Source: HRBIN16 sp049969495 (GTDB lineage: Bacteria; Armatimonadota; HRBIN16). Taken from it: DNA of 64,000 bases. Each line of letters starts with the position of its first letter. The stretch's first letter is position 1. Shown here piece after piece: positions 15,139 through 23,631 of the stretch. The notes under the pieces are model-generated. The model worked only from the letters and a program-made list of their open reading frames with translations, did no database searches and was not told where the DNA came from. A program made the position numbers and the translations under genes. The stretch covers positions 11,508 through 75,507 of the forward strand of contig JBMFOT010000005.1 in the NCBI GenBank assembly GCA_049969495.1. The letters are read 5' to 3'.

Positions 15139-17337
15139 ATGAACGAGCAAGACAAAACCAACATCGCACCGGCTGCCAGCCACCCCGGAGTGGAAACGCA
15201 GCGTACCAACCGCGACTGGTGGCCGCACCAGCTGAACCTGAAAGTGCTGCATCAGAACACGCCCCAGTGTAACCCGATGGGAGAGGACTTTGACTACGCC
15301 AAGGAGTTTGAGAGCCTCGACCTGGAGGCTGTGAAAAAGGACCTTCGCGAGCTGATGACACAGTCGCAGGACTGGTGGCCGGCGGACTTCGGGCACTACG
15401 GTGGGCTGATGATCCGCATGGCGTGGCACAGCGCAGGCACCTATCGCATTGGCGATGGCCGCGGTGGCGCAAGCAGCGGTCAGCAGCGATTCGCCCCACT
15501 CAACAGCTGGCCCGATAACGCCAACCTGGACAAGGCACGCCGTCTGCTGTGGCCCATCAAGCAAAAATACGGCAGAAAAATCTCGTGGGCGGACCTGATA
15601 ATTCTGGCGGGCAACGTGGCACTGGAGTCGATGGGCGCCAAGGTTATCGGATTTGGCGGCGGCCGCGAGGACTGGTGGGAGCCGGATGAGAGTGTGTACT
15701 GGGGACCAGAGGGGCAGTGGCTGGAAGACAAGCGCCACACTGCCGAAGGCGACCTGCAAAACCCGCTGGCAGCGGTGCAAATGGGGCTTATCTACGTCAA
15801 CCCCGAGGGACCAGGTGGTCAACCTGACCCTGTTGCTGCAGCCAAAGACATCCGCGAGACGTTCGGTCGGATGGGCATGAACGATGAGGAAACGGTCGCG
15901 CTCATCGCAGGTGGGCATACCTTCGGCAAGGCTCACGGCGCAGGACCGGCTTCCTATGTGGGTCCTGAACCCGAAGCGGCTCCCGTCGAACAGCAGGGGC
16001 TAGGCTGGAAGAGCAGCTTTGGCTCTGGCAAAGGACCCGACACCATCACCAGCGGGCTGGAGGTCACCTGGACAACCACTCCCACGCGGTGGAGCAACAA
16101 CTTCCTCGAAAACCTTTTTAAGTATGAGTGGGAACTGACCAAGAGCCCGGCGGGAGCATGGCAATGGGTCGCAAAAGATGCACCGGAGATTATTCCCGAT
16201 GCGTACGACCCCAGCAAGAAGCATCGTCCCACCATGCTGACTACCGACCTGGCGCTGCGCTATGACCCTGTTTACGAAAAGATTGCCCGACGGTTCCTGG
16301 AGAACCCGGACGAGTTTGCCGATGCCTTCGCACGCGCCTGGTTCAAGCTCACCCACCGCGATATGGGCCCGCGCACCCGCTACCTGGGACCAGATGTGCC
16401 CAAAGAGGAGTTCATCTGGCAAGACCCCATCCCGGCAGTAGACCATCCGCTCGTGGAGGAACAGGACATCACTGGGCTCAAGGCGAAAATCCTTGCCTCT
16501 GGGCTGTCCATCTCGGAGCTGGTGTACACCGCCTGGTCCTCTGCCGCCACTTTCCGCGGCTCGGACAAGCGCGGAGGCGCGAACGGCGCGCGCATCCGCC
16601 TCGCACCCCAGAAGGACTGGGAGGTGAACATGCCCGAGCAGCTGCACAAAGTGCTGAATGTGCTAGAGGGCATCCAGCGCGAGTTTAACGAGGCTCATGC
16701 CCACACCGACGGCAAGAAGGTGTCACTGGCTGACCTCATTGTGCTGGGCGGTTGCGCGGCGGTCGAGCAGGCAGCACGCAATGCGGGGTATGAAGTCACT
16801 GTACCCTTTACACCGGGACGCATGGATGCCTCGCAGGAGCAGACCGATGTGGAGTCCTTCGCCGTGCTGGAGCCGATTTACGACGGCTTCCGCAACTACC
16901 TGAAGGAACACTACAGTGTTCCTGCCGAGGTGCTGCTGGTGGACAAAGCGCAGCTGCTGACGCTAACTGCCCCTGAGATGACGGTACTGATAGGCGGTAT
17001 GCGTGTGCTGAATGCCAACTACAACCGGTCACCACACGGCGTGTTCACCAAGCGTCCCGAAGTGCTTACCAACGACTTCTTTGTGAACCTGCTGGATATG
17101 AGCACCGAGTGGACGCCTGTGGACAAGGACGCCTATCTGTTCGAAGGGCGCGACCGCAAGACGGGTGAACTACGCTGGACAGCTACGCGCGTCGACCTGA
17201 TATTCGGACACAACGCACAGCTGCGTGCCATCGCGGAAGTGTACGCCAGCGAGGACGGCAAGGAGAAATTCGTGCATGACTTCATTGCCGCGTGGAATAA
17301 GGTGATGAACCTCGACCGCTTCGACCTGCACCGATAG
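15139..17337 (+). CDS. katG: Catalase-peroxidase KatG
   Basis: This 732-residue heme enzyme destroys hydrogen peroxide. The distal-side motif MIRMAWHSAGTYRIGDGRGG contains the catalytic Arg, Trp and His. The Tyr of GLIYVNPEGP and the Met of FGRMGMNDEE should complete the Trp-Tyr-Met crosslink needed for catalase activity. The proximal heme ligand is in IAGGHTFGKAHGAGP. The C-terminal half is the usual degenerate copy without heme. The start ATG follows GGAGGAGAAGCAGGAG. A Fur/PerR-like box on the promoter and a strong bidirectional terminator behind the gene show a single-gene transcript. Confidence 0.97.
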   Translation: MNEQDKTNIAPAASHPGVETQRTNRDWWPHQLNLKVLHQNTPQCNPMGEDFDYAKEFESLDLEAVKKDLRELMTQSQDWWPADFGHYGGLMIRMAWHSAGTYRIGDGRGGASSGQQRFAPLNSWPDNANLDKARRLLWPIKQKYGRKISWADLIILAGNVALESMGAKVIGFGGGREDWWEPDESVYWGPEGQWLEDKRHTAEGDLQNPLAAVQMGLIYVNPEGPGGQPDPVAAAKDIRETFGRMGMNDEETVALIAGGHTFGKAHGAGPASYVGPEPEAAPVEQQGLGWKSSFGSGKGPDTITSGLEVTWTTTPTRWSNNFLENLFKYEWELTKSPAGAWQWVAKDAPEIIPDAYDPSKKHRPTMLTTDLALRYDPVYEKIARRFLENPDEFADAFARAWFKLTHRDMGPRTRYLGPDVPKEEFIWQDPIPAVDHPLVEEQDITGLKAKILASGLSISELVYTAWSSAATFRGSDKRGGANGARIRLAPQKDWEVNMPEQLHKVLNVLEGIQREFNEAHAHTDGKKVSLADLIVLGGCAAVEQAARNAGYEVTVPFTPGRMDASQEQTDVESFAVLEPIYDGFRNYLKEHYSVPAEVLLVDKAQLLTLTAPEMTVLIGGMRVLNANYNRSPHGVFTKRPEVLTNDFFVNLLDMSTEWTPVDKDAYLFEGRDRKTGELRWTATRVDLIFGHNAQLRAIAEVYASEDGKEKFVHDFIAAWNKVMNLDRFDLHR

Positions 17338-17350
17338 GCGGCTGCAGGCT

Positions 17351-17384
17351 GGGTCACGACAGAGGCAGACCTCTGTCGTGACCC
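17351..17384. terminator. Bidirectional stem-loop after katG
   Basis: GGGTCACGACAGAGG and CCTCTGTCGTGACCC form a perfect 15-base stem with a 4-base loop, ending right against the stop codon of the convergent pterin dehydratase gene. It can serve both transcripts. Confidence 0.8.
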
Positions 17385-17663
17385 TCATACGATAGCGTCA
17401 ATCTGGCGTGCCATCTCAAAATCCTTCTCAGTGAGTCCGCCCGCCGAATGGGTAGTCAAGTTCAATACGACGGTTTTATAGTGGATGGCAATGTAGGGAT
17501 GATGGTTCATCTTCTCCGCCAGCAACCCCACATGTACCACGAACGCCAGTGCCTCCCGGAAGTTGTTAAAGTTTATCGTTCGGGTAATCTCCTTGCCCAG
17601 TCGCTTCCACTGGGGAGTTTTTTGCAGCAGTTGAGCAATCTGTTCATCGCTTAGCAAAGCCAT
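17385..17663 (-). CDS. 4a-hydroxytetrahydrobiopterin dehydratase
   Basis: A 92-residue protein starting MALLSDEQIAQLL at the ATG at 17663, with AAAGGAGGTG upstream. The active-site pattern EKMNHHPYI followed by LTTHSAGGLTEKDFEMA is diagnostic of pterin-4a-carbinolamine dehydratase (PhhB/DCoH). The enzyme recycles the pterin cofactor of aromatic amino acid hydroxylases and may also act in molybdopterin or other pterin metabolism in bacteria. No hydroxylase is visible nearby. It follows the mscS-like gene by 16 bases on the same strand and is probably co-transcribed with it. Confidence 0.93.
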   Translation of the reverse strand: MALLSDEQIAQLLQKTPQWKRLGKEITRTINFNNFREALAFVVHVGLLAEKMNHHPYIAIHYKTVVLNLTTHSAGGLTEKDFEMARQIDAIV

Positions 17664-17679
17664 TGGTACACCTCCTTTG

Positions 17680-18471
17680 CTATACCAGCGGTACGCCCGC
17701 TTCACGCAATCGTTGAAGCAGTAATCCCTTCAGCTGCAGTTCGCGCACTTCGCGCTCTGGCGCAGGCACTTCACCGGTCAGACGCAGAGTGACGGAAGCG
17801 GCGTCAAACGCACTCACTCCCACCACCGGTCGCTCCATACCTGCTTCGCTTGCAGCGGATTGTAACACATCCGTTACCATCCGCAGGTCGGCAGATGAAG
17901 CAACACGCACCTCTACGCTCACCTTCACGCCCCCTACTCGCGAGTGGTTGATCACCAGGTTCACGTCTCCGTTGGCGATAACCACCATCCTCCCCTGTTC
18001 ATCGCGCAGGCGGGTAGTGCGCATCCCCACCTCTTCCACAACACCGCTGATGCCGCCAATCGTCACCACTTCCCCTACCACAAACTGGTTTTCCGCCAGC
18101 AGGAAAAAGCCCGATATCATATCCCTGACCAGACGCTGTGCCCCGAAACCAACGGCTAACCCTGCCACACCAGCCGTTGCCAGAAGGGGAGTGATGTCCA
18201 TGCCTATCGCGCGCAGCGCCATCAGCACGGTGATGATGAGCAACGTATATTCCACAATGCTGCGTATCAGGTTACCTAGGGTGCGAATGCGCGGCTTGTG
18301 TGCGGCAATACGCTCCACGCTCTCCAGGCGGTTCACCGTCGTACGCGCCAACCGCGCAACCAGAAAGCGTACGATCAGATACAGCAGGGCAATCTTCAGC
18401 AGCTGCAACCCCGCGTCCACACTGCGCTGCAGGTGCTCTTCCAGTTTGAATCTGCTCCACCAGTCGGGCAT
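17680..18471 (-). CDS. MscS-family mechanosensitive channel protein
   Basis: The 263-residue protein has a short N-terminal cytoplasmic part and membrane segments at about 20-42 (LLKIALLYLIVRFLVARLA), 72-90 (VEYTLLIITVLMALRAIG) and 93-115. The last holds the pore-lining glycine/alanine-rich helix GVAGLAVGFGAQRLVRD, followed by FFLLAENQFVVGEVV and the beta domain NGDVNLVINHS. This is the MscS core, which opens on membrane tension to release solutes in osmotic downshock. It is shorter than E. coli MscS, and its C-terminal domain is compact. Confidence 0.92.
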   Translation of the reverse strand: MPDWWSRFKLEEHLQRSVDAGLQLLKIALLYLIVRFLVARLARTTVNRLESVERIAAHKPRIRTLGNLIRSIVEYTLLIITVLMALRAIGMDITPLLATAGVAGLAVGFGAQRLVRDMISGFFLLAENQFVVGEVVTIGGISGVVEEVGMRTTRLRDEQGRMVVIANGDVNLVINHSRVGGVKVSVEVRVASSADLRMVTDVLQSAASEAGMERPVVGVSAFDAASVTLRLTGEVPAPEREVRELQLKGLLLQRLREAGVPLV

Positions 18472-18539
18472 GATTTCACCTCTCGCTCATAGAATATCAG
18501 CTCGAACACTACCTGCGCAAGGCACAGGCTCAAACTCGA

Positions 18540-18555
18540 TGTGATTTGAGTCACT
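18540..18555 (+). promoter_or_regulatory. Crp-type palindrome upstream of the Crp-family gene
   Basis: TGTGATTTGAGTCACT fits TGTGA-N6-TCACA with one mismatch. It lies 66 bases before the regulator's start and about 49 bases before a TACAAT -10 box start point, so autoregulation is possible. It could also act on the divergent mscS-like gene. Confidence 0.5.
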
Positions 18556-18620
18556 ATACAGCGGGCGTCCCTGCCAAAGCAGGTACAATAAGAAACAGGT
18601 ATCTCGGCTCGGGAGAAGCG

Positions 18621-19295
18621 ATGGAAGCACTGGAAGCCCTCAGACGCGTACTGTTTCTGCGCGATGCAGATGAGCAGATTCTGCGCAGCCTGCTCACTCG
18701 TGCTCGCACGATAAACGTGGCACGTGGCGAAGTGCTGTTCCTGCGCGGTGAACCGTGTCATGGATTATACGTTGTCTTGCAAGGCGCCATTCGCCTCTAC
18801 AATAGCAGCTCCAGTGGTAGAGAACAGGTTATCGGCGTGGAGCGCAGCGGCTCCGTCATCGGGGAACTACCCCTCTTTGACGGTGGCAACCAGCCCTGCT
18901 CGGCGGAAGCGATGATGCCTTCTCGTTTGCTCTTCATCCCTCGCGACCACTTTCTCAACATACTCCATACCCACCCCCAGCTGATGCAGGCTGCCCTGCG
19001 TGCGCTGGCAATTCGAGTGCGTCGGTTGTTGCATCTGGTGGAAGAGCTCTCTCTGCACGAGGTACCCGAGCGCATCGCCCGCTATTTGCTCACGCAGGCA
19101 AAGGAAAGAGGCACATGCTTCACCCTCGACTACACTCATGCCGAGCTGGCAGCCCAGCTCGGCACGGTGCGCGAAGTGGTCACGCGCACCCTCAACCGCT
19201 TCCGCAAAGCAGGCTGGATTGCCATGCAGAACGGGCAAATTACCGTAATAGACCCGGAAGCCCTGCAAGCTCTAGCCTGTAGCGAGGGCGACTAG
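18621..19295 (+). CDS. Crp/Fnr-family transcriptional regulator
   Basis: The product has 224 residues with the ATG at 18621, behind a GGGAGAAG site. A cyclic-nucleotide-binding-like beta-roll (about 12-120, with GEVLFLRGEPCHGLYVVLQG and SVIGELPLFDGG) is joined by a long helix to a winged helix. The recognition helix GTVREVVTRTLNRFRKAGWI places R, E and R where Crp has the three residues that read TGTGA. Palindromes of that type lie upstream of this gene and of both ferredoxin genes. It lacks the N-terminal cysteine cluster of Fnr. The signal it senses is unknown; redox or iron status is suggested by the neighbours. Its end overlaps the convergent ferredoxin gene by 4 bases. Confidence 0.9.
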   Translation: MEALEALRRVLFLRDADEQILRSLLTRARTINVARGEVLFLRGEPCHGLYVVLQGAIRLYNSSSSGREQVIGVERSGSVIGELPLFDGGNQPCSAEAMMPSRLLFIPRDHFLNILHTHPQLMQAALRALAIRVRRLLHLVEELSLHEVPERIARYLLTQAKERGTCFTLDYTHAELAAQLGTVREVVTRTLNRFRKAGWIAMQNGQITVIDPEALQALACSEGD

Positions 19296-19570
19296 CCACC
19301 TACCTGACCACTGGCGAACGCCTCGCGGTTAATGCGGATGAAGTGCTGCCACTGACTGGGCACATCCGTCTCCGCGAAAATTGCACTGACGGGGCACTCC
19401 GGCTCGCACAGCCCGCAGTCGATGCACTCGTCCGGGTTAATGAACAGCATGTCGTAGCTGGTGCCGTCGTTGTCGGTGAAGACGCCTTCCTTGATGCAAT
19501 CCACCGGACAAACCGCCACGCAAGCCTTGTCTTTGACACCAATACAGGGTTCAGCAATCACGTACGCCAT
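19292..19570 (-). CDS. 7Fe-type ferredoxin
   Basis: A 92-residue protein starting MAYVIAEPCIGVKDKACVAV at the ATG at 19570, after GAAGGAGGG. Cysteines at 9, 17 and 21 (C-x7-C-x3-CP) plus C25, followed by CIDCGLCEPECPVSAIF, match the [3Fe-4S][4Fe-4S] ferredoxins of Thermus and Azotobacter. The tail VPSQWQHFIRINREAFA also matches that type. It is a low-potential electron carrier. It is nearly a duplicate of the next ferredoxin gene but with different spacing in the first cluster motif. A Crp-type site lies about 80 bases upstream of the start. Confidence 0.93.
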   Translation of the reverse strand: MAYVIAEPCIGVKDKACVAVCPVDCIKEGVFTDNDGTSYDMLFINPDECIDCGLCEPECPVSAIFAETDVPSQWQHFIRINREAFASGQVGG

Positions 19571-19648
19571 TTTGATAACCCTCCTTCGCAAGTTCGTGGC
19601 ACGATCGTGATACTGTCTTTATCTTATCCGAAGTACGGCACAAAACGC

Positions 19649-19664
19649 CGTGACTTAAATCACA
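19649..19664 (-). promoter_or_regulatory. Crp-type palindrome upstream of ferredoxin gene 1
   Basis: CGTGACTTAAATCACA is a near-perfect TGTGA-N6-TCACA site. On the minus strand a TAAGAT -10 box (19621-19626) follows, which puts the centre of the site about 42 bases before the transcription start. That is the classic position for an activator overlapping the -35 box. Confidence 0.62.
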
Positions 19665-19682
19665 GCAGCGGAGGGAAGACGC

Positions 19683-19710
19683 AAGGGGGTGAACAACCAC
19701 CCCCTTTTTG
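19683..19710. terminator. Stem-loop between the ferredoxin genes
   Basis: AAGGGGGTG-AACAAC-CACCCCCTT is a 9-base stem. On the minus strand it follows the stop of ferredoxin gene 2; the run of T lies on the plus-strand side. It separates the two ferredoxin transcripts. Confidence 0.6.
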
Positions 19711-19718
19711 TGGTAGCA

Positions 19719-19988
19719 CTATCCAACTTGCCCACTGGCGAAGGCTTCCCGGTTGATGCGAGCGAACTGTTTCAACTCTTCGGGTAGGTCCGTCTCGGCG
19801 AAGATGGAATTCGTGGGGCACTCCGGCTCGCATACACCGCAGTCAATGCATTCATCTGGGTTGATGAACAGCATGTCGTAAACTTTACCGTCGCTGTCGG
19901 TAAAGGTACCTTCTTTGATGCAATCCACAGGACACACCTCGACGCAGGTGTTGTCCTTGGTACAGGTGTCCACAATGACGTATGCCAT
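19719..19988 (-). CDS. Ferredoxin, dicluster
   Basis: An 89-residue protein starting MAYVIVDTCTKDNTCVEVCP at the ATG at 19988. The first motif is C-x5-C-x3-CP, two residues shorter than in the neighbour, and the second is CIDCGVCEPECPTNSIF. It should carry two iron-sulfur clusters; whether the first is 3Fe or 4Fe cannot be told from sequence alone. The C-terminus REAFASGQVG is almost identical to that of the other ferredoxin, so the pair arose by duplication. A perfect Crp-type palindrome lies upstream. It is placed downstream of feoB in the same direction but appears to have its own promoter. Confidence 0.92.
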   Translation of the reverse strand: MAYVIVDTCTKDNTCVEVCPVDCIKEGTFTDSDGKVYDMLFINPDECIDCGVCEPECPTNSIFAETDLPEELKQFARINREAFASGQVG

Positions 19989-20063
19989 CGCTAGCCTCCG
20001 TTCGTTCAACACACAATTTGCTAAATTAGCATATCTACTATACTAGATGAATTTATCAAATGC

Positions 20064-20079
20064 TGTGACTTATATCACA
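20064..20079 (-). promoter_or_regulatory. Perfect Crp-type palindrome upstream of ferredoxin gene 2
   Basis: TGTGACTTATATCACA has both half-sites exact (extended by C and G outside). A TATAGT -10 box on the minus strand (20038-20043) puts the site centre about 41 bases before the transcription start, as for class II activation. Confidence 0.7.
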
Positions 20080-20133
20080 GGAAGACAGAGTGAAAAGTGA
20101 CCTCTTACTGAAGTAGATGGCAGTGCTGAACCT

Positions 20134-22314
20134 TCAATGCAAGGCTCTTACGATGAAGTTCAACACCAGAAGCACGCTGAAGGCGATGCCCAAAGGCAAC
20201 AGCGTAGCAACCCACGCCCACTTCGCGCTCTTGGTTTCACGCCATATTGTCAGGATGGTAGTGGAGCACGGGTTGTGCAACAGCGAGAAGAGCATCAAGC
20301 TGATAGCGGTCATCGTCGTCCAGCCATGCTGTTCCACCAGCAGGCGACGCAGGTCGTTCAGGCTTTCCAACTCGGTCATCATGCCCGCGCCCATGTAGGT
20401 CATGATGATAGTGGGCACCACGATCTCGTTGGCGGGGATGGCGATGATATACGCCAGCAACACCACGCCGTCCAGCCCGATAGCGCGTCCAACAGGGTCC
20501 AGCCAGCTGGATATCCACTGCGCCAGGCTCTGCCCGCCCGCGTGAATGTTAGCCAGCAACCAGATAACCCCACCCGCCGGCGCAGCCATGACCACCGCTC
20601 GCCACAACACCAGCAAGGTACGGTCAATCAGAGAAGTGTACAGCACCGCTAGCACGTTGGGCTTACGGTATGGGGGTAGCTCTAGGGTGAAACTGCTGGC
20701 TTCGCCCTTTAACACAGTGCGCGATAGCCCTGCGGATACGATGAAGGTGGTCAGTACCCCCACCAGTACCACAGCAAGCAGTGCGCCAGCAGCTGCCGCC
20801 GCTGCGAATGCGGGTGGGAACGCTGCTGCCACAAACAGCGTGCTCATGGTAATCAACAGAGGCCACCGCCCATTGCAGGGCATGAAGTTGTTGGTGAGGA
20901 TGGCTATGAGCCGTTCCCTTGGCGAGTTGATGATGCGCGTGGCTACCACACCTGCCGCGTTACAGCCCAGCCCCATCGCCATGGTCAACGCCTGCTTGCC
21001 GTGGGCGCCCGCCTTCTTAAAAAACCAGTCCATATTGAACGCCACACGCGGCAGATAGCCCATATCCTCCAGGATGGTGAATATCGGGAAGAAGATTGCC
21101 ATCGGTGGGAGCATGACGGAGACCACCCACGCCAGCCCCCGATAGATGCCATGCCATAGAAAGCCGGTGAGCCACCAGGGTGCGCCCAGCGCGCTGAACA
21201 AAGCGCTGCCTTTCGCTTCCAACCAGAACAACCCTGTCGCGATAAATTCGGAAATCACGTTCGCGCCCTGAATGGTAACCCAGAAAACCCCCATCAGCAG
21301 CAATCCCATGATGGGCAGTCCCCAGACGCGCGAGGTCAGAATCCTGTCCAGCCGCTGGTCCCAGTCCCAGCGACGCTCGCCCTTCCGGTGCACTACTTTC
21401 CGGGCGATGGCTTCCGCTTCGGCATATAGCGATTCCACCATACGGTCGCGGAATGACCCCTCCAGCTGGCGTTGCAGCCTTTCAACATGTGAAAGGATAT
21501 GGGCGGCGTGCGCACGTGCAATCGCCATCTCCTCCTCGCCGGCGTCACTTCTGACAAGGCGTAGCAGCTCACCGCTCTCCAGTGACCGACGCACGTTGTA
21601 GTCGCCGTCCAGCAAGCGCATCGCTACCCAGCGAGCGTTGGGGAGGTCGGGATAGGCTTGTTGTATCACAGGCATCAGTTCCGCCAGAGCCTGCTCCACC
21701 TTCTCGTCCACCTTCGCCCGACGCGGCGAGGTGCGGAGCCTGCCCTGCACCAGCTCTGCTACTGTTTGCATCAGCAAGCCAAGCCCCGTGCCCTGCCGCG
21801 CCGCGGTAGGCACAACGGGCACGCCCAGCTCCCACGCCAGCGCACGATGGTCTATCTCAATGCCCTTGCGTTGCGCCTCGTCCATCAGGTTCAGGCACAC
21901 CACCACACGGTCGGTAATCTCCAGTACCTGCAGCACGAGGTTCAGGTTGCGCTCCAGTGCGGTGGCATCCACCACCACAACCACTACGTCGGGTTTGGTG
22001 AATAGCAAGAAGTCTCGCGCGACCTCTTCGTCCACCGAGGCGGAGAGCAAGGAGTAGGTACCCGGCAGGTCCACGATTTTGTATCGCTTGCCGTTGAACT
22101 CGAACGCGCCCTCCATCCGTGTGACCGTCTTGCCGGGCCAGTTGCCGGTGTGCTGGCGCAAGCCGGTGAGCGCGTTGAACACGGTGCTCTTGCCGGTGTT
22201 CGGATTGCCAGCCAGTGCCAGCACATAGTCGAAGGAGTCCACACGCACGCCCATCTGCACCAGATGTTCGCGCAGGGCGCATGACTCACAGCCTTGACCG
22301 GTTACCTCTCTCAT
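20134..22314 (-). CDS. feoB: Ferrous iron transporter FeoB
   Basis: FeoB imports Fe(II) through the inner membrane. The start at ATG 22314 has AGGTGG close upstream and gives 726 residues; a GTG at 22344 that overlaps the upstream stop codon by one base is the alternative. The N-terminal GTPase domain shows GNPNTGKST, switch II DLPGTYSL and NLMD. The G-domain is preceded by CESCALREH. The remainder holds about ten membrane helices with paired FeoB gates, including GLGCNAAGVVATRIINSPRE and FMPCNGRWPLL and LLHNPCSTTILTIWRET. It follows the DtxR-FeoA gene directly and must be under the same Fur-like operator. Confidence 0.96.
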   Translation of the reverse strand: MREVTGQGCESCALREHLVQMGVRVDSFDYVLALAGNPNTGKSTVFNALTGLRQHTGNWPGKTVTRMEGAFEFNGKRYKIVDLPGTYSLLSASVDEEVARDFLLFTKPDVVVVVVDATALERNLNLVLQVLEITDRVVVCLNLMDEAQRKGIEIDHRALAWELGVPVVPTAARQGTGLGLLMQTVAELVQGRLRTSPRRAKVDEKVEQALAELMPVIQQAYPDLPNARWVAMRLLDGDYNVRRSLESGELLRLVRSDAGEEEMAIARAHAAHILSHVERLQRQLEGSFRDRMVESLYAEAEAIARKVVHRKGERRWDWDQRLDRILTSRVWGLPIMGLLLMGVFWVTIQGANVISEFIATGLFWLEAKGSALFSALGAPWWLTGFLWHGIYRGLAWVVSVMLPPMAIFFPIFTILEDMGYLPRVAFNMDWFFKKAGAHGKQALTMAMGLGCNAAGVVATRIINSPRERLIAILTNNFMPCNGRWPLLITMSTLFVAAAFPPAFAAAAAAGALLAVVLVGVLTTFIVSAGLSRTVLKGEASSFTLELPPYRKPNVLAVLYTSLIDRTLLVLWRAVVMAAPAGGVIWLLANIHAGGQSLAQWISSWLDPVGRAIGLDGVVLLAYIIAIPANEIVVPTIIMTYMGAGMMTELESLNDLRRLLVEQHGWTTMTAISLMLFSLLHNPCSTTILTIWRETKSAKWAWVATLLPLGIAFSVLLVLNFIVRALH

Positions 22315-22343
22315 CTCTCCACCTGTCTCATTGACATCAACCA

Positions 22344-23399
22344 CTATGCGGTTCTTTGCTCCACACTCTTGTGCTCCCCGTGCAGACTCACCTCGCGTCC
22401 GTTGCGCCTCACCCAGATCCAGTCTGCCTGTTCGCGCCGCAGGGCAATCAGCGTGTCACGTACGCGATATGCCACAGGGTCGCCGAAAGCGGAGCGCATG
22501 ACCACCTCGATCTCCGCGCCGGGTGTGATACCCAGGTCCAGAAACCGTCGGCGTGTTAGCCCCTGACAAGCCTCATCGATACGCAACACGGTTGCCCGCT
22601 CGCCCGGCTCCAGCGAACCCAATCGTTCTCCCGGGGCGAGGCGCACTCCGGGCAGGGCTTCGCGCACGCTGATGTTTGCCGCCACCACCGGCGCGAGCAC
22701 ATGCTCATCGGTATCGCTCTCCAGCACGATTCGCGTCGGCGAGCGTTCAACAACCCGCACCACCATGCCCGGGCGCAACCCCTCCGCCACAATCTGCGCA
22801 TACACGTGCGAAGGCTCATCTTCCACATGTACGATTTGCGCGGGCTTGTCTATCGGAAATTCCACCAGCGATTGCCCCTCTATCTCCGGCATCTCGCCGC
22901 TGGCGGAAGGGATGGGGTCGCCATGCGGGTCGGAAGTGGGGTGTCCCATGTAGGCGTCCAGCTGCTCTATCTGCTGGGGCGTCAGGGCGTGCTCCATACG
23001 GTGCGCAAAATCGTGTACCTCGGTCGGCGCAACGGAGGTTTCGTAGGCAAGATAACGCTCGAACAGACGATGTGCCCGCACCACCTGAATAGCCACCCGG
23101 TGTCCTTCCGGGGTCAAGCTCAAGCCGCTCGCGGTGGCGCGCAGCAATCCCTGCGTTTCCATGCGCTGCGCCAGCACCGCAGCCAGGTGCGTGGGAACAC
23201 CCAGTGCCCCAGCCAGAGATTCTACCGACGCCAGTCGCCCGTCGTGCTCGCGCTGATGCAGATGCATTAGCGCATCCTCAATCGCCTCGCGCGAACGCAA
23301 CCATCGCTTCTGCCTCCAGCGCGAAACCACACCCCATTGCGGTGCGAACAACAGTAGCAGTGCAACAACCAGCGCGACCAGGTAACTGTTTTCCAACAT
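22344..23399 (-). CDS. Membrane-anchored DtxR-like regulator fused to two FeoA domains
   Basis: The product is 351 residues from the ATG at 23399; the frame is open to 23498 but that part is encoded in the promoter region. It opens with a transmembrane helix (YLVALVVALLLLFAPQWGVV, about 6-25). Residues about 40-105 resemble a DtxR winged helix (SVESLAGALGVPTHLAAVLA) and 105-170 its dimerisation/metal region (HRLFERYLAYE, VHDFAHRMEHALTP, GHPTSDPHGDPIP). Two FeoA-like SH3 domains follow (about 185-265 and 270-345), the second with TRRRFLDLGITPGAEIEVVM. A DtxR-type repressor with a membrane anchor is unusual. It may sense iron at the membrane for FeoB. No separate feoA exists here. Confidence 0.87.
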   Translation of the reverse strand: MLENSYLVALVVALLLLFAPQWGVVSRWRQKRWLRSREAIEDALMHLHQREHDGRLASVESLAGALGVPTHLAAVLAQRMETQGLLRATASGLSLTPEGHRVAIQVVRAHRLFERYLAYETSVAPTEVHDFAHRMEHALTPQQIEQLDAYMGHPTSDPHGDPIPSASGEMPEIEGQSLVEFPIDKPAQIVHVEDEPSHVYAQIVAEGLRPGMVVRVVERSPTRIVLESDTDEHVLAPVVAANISVREALPGVRLAPGERLGSLEPGERATVLRIDEACQGLTRRRFLDLGITPGAEIEVVMRSAFGDPVAYRVRDTLIALRREQADWIWVRRNGREVSLHGEHKSVEQRTA

Positions 23400-23412
23400 A
23401 TCTATACCTTTC

Positions 23413-23461
23413 TGAGAATCATTCTCAATAAGATTGTACCCGCTGGCGCACTCTTTATCAA
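23413..23461 (-). promoter_or_regulatory. Promoter and Fur-like operator of the DtxR-FeoA/feoB operon
   Basis: On the minus strand TTGATA (23456-23461) and TACAAT (23433-23438) are spaced by 17 bases. TGAGAATCATTCTCA (23413-23427) is a perfect 7-1-7 palindrome of Fur type covering the predicted transcription start. Repression by an iron-loaded regulator is expected. Confidence 0.72.
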
Positions 23462-23631
23462 GAAACTGTTCCCGGCGCAGACCCCTTTTCTCCTGCATAA
23501 AAATTGCGGTGCGCCACCACAGGCACGGCGAGAACAGGTGCGTTACCTTGCCCTGCGCGAGCCTGTGACCCTAAGCGCAGGGCAGGAAATAGCAATAGAA
23601 GGTAAGTAGTGGGGAGTCAAGATTCACTCTT

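Noticed and set aside
15085..15936. 283-codon minus-strand frame over the start of katG
   Set aside because: It is the shadow of katG; the translation is low in meaning and crosses the katG promoter.
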